This document shows positions 17,838 through 26,395 of a stretch of 28,019 nt of DNA, in pieces (positions within the stretch are counted from its first letter, which is position 1; each line of letters opens with the position of its first letter). The position numbers and the translations under genes were made by a program. The notes under the pieces were generated by a model, which ran no database searches, had not been told where the DNA came from, and saw nothing but the letters and a program-made list of their open reading frames with translations. Source of the DNA: DATGHS01 sp035307785 (GTDB taxonomy: Bacteria > Planctomycetota > Planctomycetia > Gemmatales > Gemmataceae); contig DATGHS010000567.1 in assembly GCA_035307785.1 (NCBI GenBank), positions 1 to 28,019 on the forward strand, written 5' to 3'.

Positions 17838-17863
17838 GCTAACAAGGCCCATGAGACATAAGC

Positions 17864-17995
17864 ATGCCCATCGTGGTTGAATGCCAGTGGTGCAAGAATA
17901 AAGCCCGCGTTCCGGACAACGCGGCCGGGAAACGTATTCGCTGCCCGAAATGCCGCAAGGTCATTGAAGTCCCCGCTGCCGGCAAGAAGAAGTGA
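17864..17995 (+). CDS. 43-residue zinc-ribbon protein
   Basis: A small complete gene from ATG 17864 to TGA 17993-17995. The product starts MPIVVECQWCKNKARVPDNA and contains two CxxC knuckles, C7-QW-C10 and C27-PK-C30, 17 residues apart, a classic zinc ribbon, with a Lys-rich end (AAGKKK). Such CxxC...CPxC mini-proteins occur in planctomycetes both alone and as the N-terminus of larger proteins ('...VPD.aAGK.irCPkC...i.VP'). A stand-alone copy is likely a nucleic-acid- or protein-binding accessory. A well-spaced promoter lies upstream, though no strong ribosome binding site is seen. The next gene starts 124 nt downstream on the same strand and may be co-transcribed. Confidence 0.75.
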   Translation: MPIVVECQWCKNKARVPDNAAGKRIRCPKCRKVIEVPAAGKKK

Positions 17996-18119
17996 ACCGC
18001 CTTTATCTTTCGGCACGCCGGGGCCTGCCCAATGAAAAAAGAGAAACTACAAACCAGGATACCCGCTCTTTTTGGCGGCGAGGGTGAAGGCCTTTTATCA
18101 CAAGCCAATGGAGGTTCCA

Positions 18120-18542
18120 ATGACACGGCGCAATGTGGTCGTAGCTCTTGTCGTTGTGATTACGGTTTTTGGCGGTTGGGCCTGGGCGCAGCAAAGAATT
18201 CAACTCAATCCGCCCAATTCCTTTGGTGGGCCGTTCGCTGTCTCGCAAGTAGCCCAGTCGGCAATTCTTGTCGACACAAGCTCTGGCAAGACGTGGGAGC
18301 TGGCACACTCGGTTGATGGTCAGGCCGTCTGGCTTCCTGGCAAACGAATTGACTCGGAGAAAGAAGCCGAAGAGTGGCGACAACACGAGAAGAAAATGAG
18401 GCAACAACTGGACGAGGAGAACAAGTTACGGGAACGAGAGCGTAGGCTACAAGAGCGCGAAGAAAAACTGAAGCAGGTTCGCCCTGCAGGGGCCGATCCG
18501 TTCCAAGGCAAACCAACCGACACGGAAAAACGACCCCGGTAA
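18120..18542 (+). CDS. Small exported or membrane-anchored coiled-coil protein
   Basis: A 140-residue protein. It begins with a basic segment and one hydrophobic helix (MTRRNVVVALVVVITVFGGW, then AWAQQ), either a cleaved signal peptide (possible AWA-QQ site) or an anchor. A small globular part follows (about 25-75), with SAILVDTSSGKTWELAHSVD and QAVWLPGKRI. A strongly charged coiled coil (about 75-120) contains EAEEWRQHEKKMRQQLDEEN and KLRERERRLQEREEKLKQ. The tail is Pro-rich. The frame is open to 18072, but GGAGG at 18110-18114 with 5-nt spacing sets the start at ATG 18120. Family not recognised; similar proteins in this phylum are annotated as hypothetical. Confidence 0.75.
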   Translation: MTRRNVVVALVVVITVFGGWAWAQQRIQLNPPNSFGGPFAVSQVAQSAILVDTSSGKTWELAHSVDGQAVWLPGKRIDSEKEAEEWRQHEKKMRQQLDEENKLRERERRLQEREEKLKQVRPAGADPFQGKPTDTEKRPR

Positions 18543-18812
18543 GAAGTTGTGGGAATAGCTTGACAGCTTGATACGCTTTTTGCCTGAAAAAGGCAGAAAA
18601 CGCGGCCATCCGAGGTTATCCTGGGTTCGTGTTACACTGACTTTGGATGGCCTCGTTCTCGGCTCTCGCAAATCAGCGGTTGCACCAAACTCCATATGCT
18701 ACTCGCGCCCCGCGCGCAAAGCACATTTTCGCACCGCCGCACGTTGCCGATCACCCCCCGGCATGAGCTTTGCAATCACTCCTCCCATCATCGTTATTGG
18801 AGGATGCAACCC

Positions 18813-19850
18813 ATGCAGTGCAATCAGAAATCCGAAGTTGTGGTCATTACCGGCGCCTCGGCGGGCGTGGGGCGCGCAACGGCGCGGGAGTTTGCCCGGC
18901 AAGGGGCGCGCATTGGCCTGCTGGCCCGCGGGCATGCCGGCCTGGAAGGGGCCAAGCGCGATGTCGAGCAGCTTGGCGGCGAGGCGCTCGCCATTCCCAC
19001 CGATGTTTCCGACCCGGACCAGGTCGAAGCGGCGGCCGAAGCGGTTGAAAATCACTTCGGGCCCATTGATATCTGGGTCAACGACGCCATGTGCTCGGTC
19101 TTTTCGCCTGTGAAAGAGATGACGCCGGCTGATTACAAGCGCGTGACGGAGGTGACTTATCTCGGCTTCGTATACGGCGCCCTGGCGGCGCTCAAGCGCA
19201 TGTTACCGCGCGATCGGGGCACTATCGTGCAGGTGGGCTCGGCCCTGGCCTATCGGGGCATTCCGCTTCAGTCGGCCTACTGCGCGGCCAAGCACGCCAT
19301 CCAGGGCTTCAACGATTCGCTTCGCTCCGAATTGATTCACGACCAGAGCCACGTGAAGGTGACGATGGTCCAAATGCCGGCGCTGAACACGCCACAATTT
19401 GACTGGGTAAAAAGCCGCCTGCCGCGCAAGCCGCAACCGGTGCCGCCGATCTTTCAGCCCGAAGTTGCGGCCCGGGCCATTGTGCATGCGGCCCATCATT
19501 ATCGCCGCGAGTGGTACGTTGCCTGGCCTACTGTCAAAGCCATCGTGGGCAACAAGATGTTCCCCAGCCTCGGCGATTGGTACTTGGGCCAAATGGGTTA
19601 TGATGCGCAACAATACGACGGCTCGGTTTCACCGAACCGGCACGACAATATCTACCAGCCGGTGGATGAGGAGCGCGATTTCGGCGCCCATGGAGATTTC
19701 GATAGCCGGGCAAGAAGCTTTAGCTGGCAGCTTTGGCTCAGCCAGAACCGCGGCAGGCTGGCATTGGCCGGACTCGCCGGGGCACTCGGGTTCGCACTCA
19801 TGCGCGGGTCGAACGAAGCAACGGATAGGAAAGTGCTTTCTCGAAAATAG
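18813..19850 (+). CDS. Short-chain dehydrogenase/reductase with C-terminal membrane segment
   Basis: A 345-residue SDR oxidoreductase. The Rossmann NAD(P)-binding motif is TGASAGVG (13-20), and the catalytic triad is Ser143 (VQVGSALAY), Tyr156 and Lys160 (SAYCAAKHA). The usual NNAG is NDAM (90-93), a noticeable departure. After the core (to about 250) there is an extension with YHREWYVAWPTV-like sequence and a hydrophobic helix near the end (LALAGLAGALGFALM), suggesting membrane association. The frame is open to 18696; GGAGG at 18799-18803 abuts ATG 18804 but is 9 nt from ATG 18813, so I chose 18813. It precedes the TPP/enolase and flavin dehydrogenase genes but is separated from them by a large palindrome, so co-transcription is doubtful. 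Substrate unknown. Confidence 0.88.
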   Translation: MQCNQKSEVVVITGASAGVGRATAREFARQGARIGLLARGHAGLEGAKRDVEQLGGEALAIPTDVSDPDQVEAAAEAVENHFGPIDIWVNDAMCSVFSPVKEMTPADYKRVTEVTYLGFVYGALAALKRMLPRDRGTIVQVGSALAYRGIPLQSAYCAAKHAIQGFNDSLRSELIHDQSHVKVTMVQMPALNTPQFDWVKSRLPRKPQPVPPIFQPEVAARAIVHAAHHYRREWYVAWPTVKAIVGNKMFPSLGDWYLGQMGYDAQQYDGSVSPNRHDNIYQPVDEERDFGAHGDFDSRARSFSWQLWLSQNRGRLALAGLAGALGFALMRGSNEATDRKVLSRK

Positions 19851-19880
19851 GTACGCGGATACGCGGAAGTGCGCGCCGTA

Positions 19881-19944
19881 GAGCCGGGAGCGCCAGCGAC
19901 CGGATGTTGTGCGCACAACATCCGGTCGCTGGCGCTCCCGGCTC
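19881..19944. repeat. Perfect 64-bp palindrome (32-bp arms, no spacer)
   Basis: The arm 19881-19912 is the exact reverse complement of 19913-19944. It begins GAGCCGGGAGCGCCAGCGAC and meets its partner at GTTGTGC|GCACAAC. It lies 30 nt after the SDR stop. It may act as a terminator or be a REP-like extragenic palindrome; no second copy is seen in this window. Confidence 0.9.
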
Positions 19945-19999
19945 AACGCTGGCATCTCGTTTGCAGCTCTGCATCATCAGTACAAGCGAGCGCTAAACC

Positions 20000-20224
20000 A
20001 TGGAACGCCAACATTCGAAGCCCGAAGACCTGGTGCTCACCGAAGCCGATCCGGTTCCCCCACCTGATATGACTGTGCCGGACGCCCATTCACCCCAGCC
20101 AGATTCCGGCACCGGGCAATTCGACCCCAATATGCTGCTCGAAGTGAAACGGCTGGCCCACAGAGTCGGGGGAATCGAAAACCTGCGCAACCTCATCGAA
20201 GCACTGATTCGATTCGAGAAATAG
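20000..20224 (+). CDS. Small hypothetical protein
   Basis: A 74-residue protein. The first 40 residues are acidic and Pro-rich (disordered-looking), and the rest, MLLEVKRLAHRVGGIENLRN then LIEALIRFEK, is a compact helical motif with 'VGGIENLRNLIEAL', a pattern I associate with small planctomycete proteins of unknown role. The ribosome binding site is weak; the start could also be ATG 20069. It sits 65 nt before the TPP/enolase fusion and may share its transcript. Confidence 0.5.
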   Translation: MERQHSKPEDLVLTEADPVPPPDMTVPDAHSPQPDSGTGQFDPNMLLEVKRLAHRVGGIENLRNLIEALIRFEK

Positions 20225-20289
20225 CACGTTCGACAGCAGAAAGCGGCCCGTTTCTGTTTACCCATCATTCCACAGGAAAGGATCCAGCC

Positions 20290-23130
20290 ATGGCGAAAAA
20301 GACCGGTGGCGACATCTTGATTGAAACGATCATGGACTGGGGCGTCGATGTGATCTTCGGTCTGCCGGGCGACGGGATCAACGGCATCATGGAAGCACTG
20401 CGCACGCGGCAGGACAAGATTCGCTTCGTTCAAGTACGGCATGAAGAGGCCGCGGCATTCATGGCCTGCGCTTATGCCAAGTACACCGGCCGGCTCGGCG
20501 CTTGCCTGGCCACTTCCGGCCCCGGCGGCGTGCACCTGCTTAACGGTCTGTACGACGCCAAAATGGACGGCCAGCCCGTCTTGGCGATCAGCGGCCATCA
20601 TTACCACGACCTGATCGATACTCACGCGCAACAAGACGTCGATCTTGATCGGGTGTTCACCGATGTGGCAGTTTATAGCACCCGCGTGATGGGGCCGGAA
20701 CACGTGCGCAACGTCACCTCGCTTGCTTGCCGGCAAGCGCTCAGCCGAAGAGGTGTGGCGCACATCAACTTCCCCGTCGATTTTCAATCGATGACACACC
20801 AGGAACGCAGCGAACGCAATCTGCCCAAGCACACTTCCGACGTGCCGGCCTTCAAAGCCGGTGAGCCGTGCAAAGAAGACTTGAACCGCGCGGCGGAAAT
20901 TCTTAACGCCGGCAAGAAAATCGTCATCCTGGCCGGCCGCGGGGCTCTCGGCGCGACGGTGGAGCTGGAGCAACTCGCGGAAACGCTCGGAGCGCCGATC
21001 ATCAAGCCGCTTCTGGGTAAAGCCAGTGTGCCCGACGACAGCCCGTACACCACGGGCGGCATCGGCCTGCTCGGCACCAAGCCCTCGCAAGAGGCCATTG
21101 AGGCGTGCGATACGTTGTGCATGGTCGGCACATCGTTTCCCTACATGGAATTCCTGCCGAAGCCAGGCTCGGCGAAGGGCGTGCAGATCGACATCGACGC
21201 GGTTCGTATCGGCTTGCGCTATCCGGTCGAAGTTGGTCTGGTCGGCGACAGCCGGCGCACGCTTCGGGCACTCCTGCCGATGCTCCAGCGCAAGGACGAC
21301 CGGAGTTTCCTGGAGAAAGCGCAAAAGGGCATGAAGGAATGGAATGAAACGATGCACGAACGAGCCACGCGCATGGATGCGCCCATGAAACCGCAAGTGG
21401 TCGCCCATGAACTCGGCAAGCGGCTGCCCGATAATGCCATTGTATCTTGCGACTCCGGCACGATAGCAACCTGGTGGGCCAGGCATATTCCGGTGAAGCG
21501 GGGCCAGATGCACTCGATCTCCGGCACGCTTGCGACGATGGCCTGCGGCTTGCCGTACACCATCGCCGCCCAGGTCGCGTATCCGGACCGGCCGTGCATC
21601 GGCTTCGTAGGCGACGGCGGTTTCTCGATGCTCATGGCGGAGTTCGTCACCGCCGTGAAGTACAAGCTGCCTATCAAGATCGTCATCATCAAGAACAACT
21701 CGCTGGGCCAGATCAAGTGGGAGCAGATGGTCTTCCTCGGCAACCCGGAATTTGGCGTGGATTTGCAGCCAATCGATTTTGCGGCATTTGCCCGTGCCTG
21801 TGGCGGCACCGGCTTCACAATTGATGATCCGAAAATGTGCGGCCAGGTGTTGGAACAAGCCTTGGCGACAGAAGGGCCCGTGTTGGTCGAGGCCGTGGTT
21901 GACCCGTACGAACCGCCAATGCCGCCCAAGGCCACACTCAAGCAGGGCTATGAACTGGCTAAATCGTTGGCCCGCGGCGAACCGGATCGCGGTCGAATCA
22001 TTGCCACCATTGTTGAGGATAAAGTCAAGGAGATGATTTATGCGATGGTCAGGATCGAGAAGACGGAGGTCTCGGCTTATAGCATCCCCACGGATTCCCC
22101 GGAATCGGACGGCACATTCGAGTGGGACAAGACCACGCTGGTGTTGGTGGAAATCTCCGCCGGGGGCCAGCGGGGCCTTGGCTTCACCTATGCCGACACT
22201 GCAGCAGCCGAATTGATTCGCGGCTTGCTCGCACGAATAATCCACCAGCGCGATGCCATGGCCAATTCCGCTACCTGGATCGCGATGCTGCAGGCCATCC
22301 GCAACCTCGGCCGGCCGGGGATTTCCTCCATGGCCATCGCCGCGGTAGACATCGCTCTTTGGGATCTGAAGGCCAAACTGCTAGGTGTGCCGTTGGTCAT
22401 CTTGCTCGGCGCTGCGCGCGAGCGTGTCGCGGTGTACGGCAGTGGCGGCTTCACTTCGTATTCCATCCGCCAACTTCAGGAACAACTCGCCGGCTGGGCA
22501 GAGTCGGGAATCCAGCGCGTCAAAATGAAAATCGGCCGCGAGCCGGACAAGGACGTGGCCCGCGTGCAGGCCGCGCGACAAGCGATTGGACCTGACATTC
22601 AGTTATTTGTCGATGCCAATGGCGCTTACAACCGCAAACAAGCGCTGGCCCAAGCCGAACGCTTCGCCGAGGTAGGCGTTACCTGGTTCGAAGAGCCGGT
22701 TTCTTCGGACGACTTGACCGGCCTGCGGTTACTGCGCGACCGCGCGCCGGCGGGCATGGACATCGCGGCCGGCGAGTACGGCTATGATCTCTTCTATTTT
22801 CTCCGGATGCTGGAAGCCGGGGCCGTGGATACCTTGCAGGCCGATGCCACGCGCTGTGCCGGCATCACGGGATTCCTCCAGGTCGGCGCGGTGTGCGGTG
22901 CTTTCGGCTTGCCCCTTTCCGCGCACACCGCGCCGGCCATTCATTTGCATCCCTGCTGCGCGCTGGGACGTGTCTGCCATGTTGAGTATTTCCACGATCA
23001 TGCCCGAATCGAGCAGATGCTATTCGACGGCGCGCCGGTCCCGATACACGGCGAGATAAGTCCGGATCCGGTTGCGCCCGGCTTGGGGCTGGAGTTCAAG
23101 CGCGCGGATGCCGCGCCTTTTTTGGTTTGA
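20290..23130 (+). CDS. Fusion of a TPP-dependent (acetolactate synthase/pyruvate oxidase-like) enzyme with a mandelate-racemase-type enolase-superfamily enzyme
   Basis: A 946-residue fusion. Residues 1-585 form a complete thiamine-diphosphate enzyme: an N-terminal PYR domain with the activating Glu in VRHEEAAAFM (Glu52), a central domain (about 195-335), and a C-terminal PP domain with the GDGG...NN TPP/Mg motif (441-444 and 469-470). Residues 586-946 form a complete mandelate-racemase-type enzyme: the Lys pair K745-M-K747, metal ligands Asp775, Glu801 and Glu829, an Asp852/His879 dyad and Glu899. Stand-alone TPP proteins of this type end near '...VEDKVKEMI', and stand-alone enolase relatives start near the internal Met586, so the join is exactly at the natural ends. 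An AAGGAG at 22027-22032 lies before the internal ATGs 22033 and 22045, so separate translation of the second half is possible. Likely role: sugar-acid or keto-acid metabolism; the substrate is unknown. Confidence 0.85.
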   Translation: MAKKTGGDILIETIMDWGVDVIFGLPGDGINGIMEALRTRQDKIRFVQVRHEEAAAFMACAYAKYTGRLGACLATSGPGGVHLLNGLYDAKMDGQPVLAISGHHYHDLIDTHAQQDVDLDRVFTDVAVYSTRVMGPEHVRNVTSLACRQALSRRGVAHINFPVDFQSMTHQERSERNLPKHTSDVPAFKAGEPCKEDLNRAAEILNAGKKIVILAGRGALGATVELEQLAETLGAPIIKPLLGKASVPDDSPYTTGGIGLLGTKPSQEAIEACDTLCMVGTSFPYMEFLPKPGSAKGVQIDIDAVRIGLRYPVEVGLVGDSRRTLRALLPMLQRKDDRSFLEKAQKGMKEWNETMHERATRMDAPMKPQVVAHELGKRLPDNAIVSCDSGTIATWWARHIPVKRGQMHSISGTLATMACGLPYTIAAQVAYPDRPCIGFVGDGGFSMLMAEFVTAVKYKLPIKIVIIKNNSLGQIKWEQMVFLGNPEFGVDLQPIDFAAFARACGGTGFTIDDPKMCGQVLEQALATEGPVLVEAVVDPYEPPMPPKATLKQGYELAKSLARGEPDRGRIIATIVEDKVKEMIYAMVRIEKTEVSAYSIPTDSPESDGTFEWDKTTLVLVEISAGGQRGLGFTYADTAAAELIRGLLARIIHQRDAMANSATWIAMLQAIRNLGRPGISSMAIAAVDIALWDLKAKLLGVPLVILLGAARERVAVYGSGGFTSYSIRQLQEQLAGWAESGIQRVKMKIGREPDKDVARVQAARQAIGPDIQLFVDANGAYNRKQALAQAERFAEVGVTWFEEPVSSDDLTGLRLLRDRAPAGMDIAAGEYGYDLFYFLRMLEAGAVDTLQADATRCAGITGFLQVGAVCGAFGLPLSAHTAPAIHLHPCCALGRVCHVEYFHDHARIEQMLFDGAPVPIHGEISPDPVAPGLGLEFKRADAAPFLV

Positions 23131-23147
23131 AATCTGGAGTGCCTGCG

Positions 23148-26100
23148 ATGACCAGTCTCACTGTCATTCGAGAACAAAATGAAAAGCCCCGTTTCGAACG
23201 GCAGCATGGCGACGATTCCCGCACGGCCATCGCTACGCCGGGCGCGGAAGCGTTAGCCGCCGCGTTGCGTGGCCGGATCGGCGGCGAAGTTCGCTTCGAT
23301 GCCGGCAGCCGGGCGCTGTATGCCACCGACGCGTCTAACTACCGGCAAGTGCCTATCGGAGTGGTTTTACCGCGCGACGCCGAGGATGTGGTCGCAACTG
23401 TGGCCACGGCGCGCGAATTCGGCGCTCCCACCCTGTCGCGCGGCGGCGGCACGAGCCTGGCCGGGCAATCCTGCAACGTCGCAGTGTTGATGGATTTTTC
23501 GAAGTACATCCATCATGTGCTCCGTATTGATGCCCAAAACCGGCTCGGCGTGGTGGAACCCGGATGTGTGCTCGACGACCTTCGCCATGCCGCCAATCAA
23601 TACGGCCTGACCTTCGGCCCCGACCCAGCCACCCATAGCCGCTGCACCCTCGGTGGTATGCTGGGCAACAATTCCTGCGGCGCCCATTCGCTTATCTGCG
23701 CAAAGCACGGAATCGGTCTGCGCACTTCCGACAACACGCTGGAACTGGAGATCCTCACTTATGACGGTGCGCGCTTTCGTGTGGGGGAGACGTCGCCGGA
23801 AGAACTGGAGCATATCATTCAGTCAGGCGGCCGCCGCGGCGAAATCTATGCGCGCCTGAAGGAACTGCGCGATCGTTATGCCGACACCATTCGCCGGCGC
23901 TATCCGAAGTTGCCGCGCCGCGTGTCCGGCTACAACCTCGATGAATTACTGCCGGAAAACAACTTCAACGTGGCCCGCGCGCTCGTCGGCTCGGAAAGCA
24001 CGCTCGTGACGATCCTGGAGGCAACACTGCGGCTCGTGCCCAACCCCAAGGCACGCTCGCTGCTGGTGCTCGGCTACCCCGATGTATTTTCGGCCGGCGA
24101 TCACGTCACCGACATTCTGCCGCTCAAGCCCACGGCCCTGGAAGGACTGGATCATTTGTTGATTGAGTACATTCAGAAGAAAGGCGACCGCACAGCGAAC
24201 CTGAAGTTGCTGCCCGAGGGCAAGGCCTTTCTTATGGTGGAATTCGGCGGCGATAGCAAACAGGATTCCGACGATCAGGCGCGACAGTGCATGGACCGGC
24301 TGAAAAAGCTGGCCAACCCGCCTCCCATGAAACTGTATGACAACAAAGAAGAAGAGGAGAAACTTTGGAGAGTGCGCGAGGGCGGCCTGGGCGCAACAGC
24401 CTTTGTGCCGGGCTTGCCCGACATGTGGCCCGGCTGGGAAGACTCGGCCGTGCCACCGGAGAATGTGGGTCCCTACCTGCGCGGCTTTCGCAAGATATTG
24501 CAGAAATATGGCTACAACCCTTCGCTCTATGGCCACTTCGGCCAGGGGTGCATCCACTGCCGCATCGATTTCGACCTGTACACGGCCGATGGTGTGCGCA
24601 AGTGGCGCTCGTTTCTCGACGAAGCGGCTGATCTGGTGGTCCAGCACGGCGGGGCGCTCTCCGGCGAACATGGCGACGGTCAGGCCCGGGCCGAGCTGCT
24701 GCCCAAGATGTTCGGAGAAGAACTGGTTCAGGCATTTCGGGAGTTCAAGAGCATCTGGGATCCCGAGTGGAAGATGAACCCTGGCAAGATTGTGGATCCT
24801 TACCCCATCACCAGCAATCTTCGCCTTGGCCCCGATTACAATCCGCCCAACCCGGAAACGCATTTCCATTACCCCAATGACCATGGCGCCTTCTCGCGCG
24901 CCGCGCTGCGCTGCGTCGGGGTCGGCCAATGCCGCAACCACGGCGGGCAGACCATGTGCCCCAGCTACATGGTCACTCGCGAAGAGAAGCACAGTACTCG
25001 TGGCCGAGCCAGATTACTCTGGGAAATGCTTAATGGCGAAGTGCTTACTGAAGGCTGGCGAAGCGAAGCAGTCCGCGACGCCCTCGACCTGTGCCTGTCC
25101 TGCAAGGGCTGCAAGAGCGACTGCCCGGTGAATGTGGACATAGCCACCTACAAGGCGGAGTTCCTGTCGCACTACTATGAGGGTCGACTGCGTCCGCGGC
25201 ACGCTTATTCGATGGGCCTGATTTACTGGTGGGCTCGACTGGCCTCGCAGATGCCGGCGCTCGCGAACTTCTTCACGCAAACGCCGGTGCTGCGCGATAT
25301 CGCCAAGTGGCTTGGCGGCATCGCGCCACAGCGACAACTACCGCGTTTCGCGCGGCAAACCTTCAAGGACTGGTTCCGCGCTCGCGTTCCGGCCGCTCAC
25401 GCTCCCAATATGCCAGTCGCGATCCTGTGGCCCGACACGTTCACCAACCACTTCCATCCCGAGATAGCGAAGGCCGGAGTGGAGGTTTTGGAAGCGGCCG
25501 GGTACGAAGTCTGGGTCCCGGAAAAGTCGCTCTGCTGTGGCCGGCCGCTCTACGACTTCGGCATGCTCGAAACGGCCAAACGAATGCTACGGCAGATTCT
25601 CGACACCATGCGGCCGCAGATTCGGGCCGGCATCCCCGTTGTGGGCCTGGAGCCAAGCTGCGTCGCTGTCTTTCGCGACGAGATGCCGAATTTCTTCCCG
25701 TACGACGAGGATGCGAAGCGCTTGCAGGACCAAACGTTTTTGCTGAGCGAATTCCTGAATCAGCATGCCCAGGACTTCGAGATTCCACCGCTGCACCAGA
25801 AAGCGATGGTTCATGGCCATTGTCACCACAAGTCGGTCATGGGCCTGGACGATGAACGGGCCGTGTTGAAGAAACTCGGGCTCGACTTTGAAATTCCCGA
25901 GGACGGCTGTTGCGGCATGGCCGGTTCGTTTGGCTTCGAGCGCGGCGACCATTATGAGGTCAGCATTGCCTGTGGGGAACGCGCATTGCTGCCAGCTGTC
26001 CGCGATGCCGGCGCGGAAACGCTCGTCGTTGCCAACGGCTTTAGCTGCCAGGAACAGATTGCGCAGACGACCAACCGTCGGGCCTTGCACCTGGCCGAAG

Positions 26101-26264
26101 TGATCCGGATGGCGTTACAGCAAAATGGTGCTGGTCACTCAGAAACTGACGGTTTAGTCCGGAAAAAGAATTCGCGCCGCGAAATATTGCCTATGGCGGC
26201 GCTCGGCGCGGCGGCAGTTTTGGTCGGGGTGGCATTGGAAAGCGCGCTGACGGGCAGGCGATAA
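23148..26264 (+). CDS. GlcD-GlcF-type FAD/iron-sulphur dehydrogenase (YdiJ-like, D-2-hydroxyacid dehydrogenase)
   Basis: A 1038-residue protein joining a VAO-type FAD domain to a glycolate-oxidase-type iron-sulphur subunit, the layout of E. coli YdiJ, a D-2-hydroxyglutarate dehydrogenase. FAD-binding signatures: LSRGGGTSLAGQ (97-108) and GNNSCGAHS (173-181). The cap domain carries HFGQGCIHCRIDFD and SGEHGDGQAR. Iron-sulphur part: Cys589-GVGQ-Cys with MCPSYM, then CLSCKGCKSDCP (Cys649, 652, 655, 659). Two CCG motifs follow, at Cys796-797 and Cys921-922, which bind the additional cluster in heterodisulphide-reductase-like proteins. The C-terminus adds a hydrophobic helix (MAALGAAAVLVGVALESA), implying a membrane anchor that may pass electrons to quinones. 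GGAG at 23136-23139, 8 nt before ATG 23148, gives the start. The gene is 17 nt after the fusion enzyme, so the two are almost certainly one operon. Confidence 0.93.
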   Translation: MTSLTVIREQNEKPRFERQHGDDSRTAIATPGAEALAAALRGRIGGEVRFDAGSRALYATDASNYRQVPIGVVLPRDAEDVVATVATAREFGAPTLSRGGGTSLAGQSCNVAVLMDFSKYIHHVLRIDAQNRLGVVEPGCVLDDLRHAANQYGLTFGPDPATHSRCTLGGMLGNNSCGAHSLICAKHGIGLRTSDNTLELEILTYDGARFRVGETSPEELEHIIQSGGRRGEIYARLKELRDRYADTIRRRYPKLPRRVSGYNLDELLPENNFNVARALVGSESTLVTILEATLRLVPNPKARSLLVLGYPDVFSAGDHVTDILPLKPTALEGLDHLLIEYIQKKGDRTANLKLLPEGKAFLMVEFGGDSKQDSDDQARQCMDRLKKLANPPPMKLYDNKEEEEKLWRVREGGLGATAFVPGLPDMWPGWEDSAVPPENVGPYLRGFRKILQKYGYNPSLYGHFGQGCIHCRIDFDLYTADGVRKWRSFLDEAADLVVQHGGALSGEHGDGQARAELLPKMFGEELVQAFREFKSIWDPEWKMNPGKIVDPYPITSNLRLGPDYNPPNPETHFHYPNDHGAFSRAALRCVGVGQCRNHGGQTMCPSYMVTREEKHSTRGRARLLWEMLNGEVLTEGWRSEAVRDALDLCLSCKGCKSDCPVNVDIATYKAEFLSHYYEGRLRPRHAYSMGLIYWWARLASQMPALANFFTQTPVLRDIAKWLGGIAPQRQLPRFARQTFKDWFRARVPAAHAPNMPVAILWPDTFTNHFHPEIAKAGVEVLEAAGYEVWVPEKSLCCGRPLYDFGMLETAKRMLRQILDTMRPQIRAGIPVVGLEPSCVAVFRDEMPNFFPYDEDAKRLQDQTFLLSEFLNQHAQDFEIPPLHQKAMVHGHCHHKSVMGLDDERAVLKKLGLDFEIPEDGCCGMAGSFGFERGDHYEVSIACGERALLPAVRDAGAETLVVANGFSCQEQIAQTTNRRALHLAEVIRMALQQNGAGHSETDGLVRKKNSRREILPMAALGAAAVLVGVALESALTGRR

Positions 26265-26395
26265 GCGCTGCAACTGCGAATGGGCACCGGACTTGCACAC
26301 CTATCCGGTGGCCGCCAATCCATTCTCCTTATGTGACTCGGTCTACCAAGGACGAGTATTAACCATTCCGGGCCTTCTGCGCGGGGGTGAACGAC

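Noticed and set aside
19993..22245. 750-codon open frame on the minus strand opposite the TPP/enolase gene
   Set aside because: The plus-strand gene has full catalytic motifs; the antisense frame is a by-product of codon bias and has no domain.
23946..24992. 348-codon minus-strand open frame opposite the flavin dehydrogenase
   Set aside because: The plus strand carries FAD and Fe-S motifs; the antisense frame has no start signal or domain.
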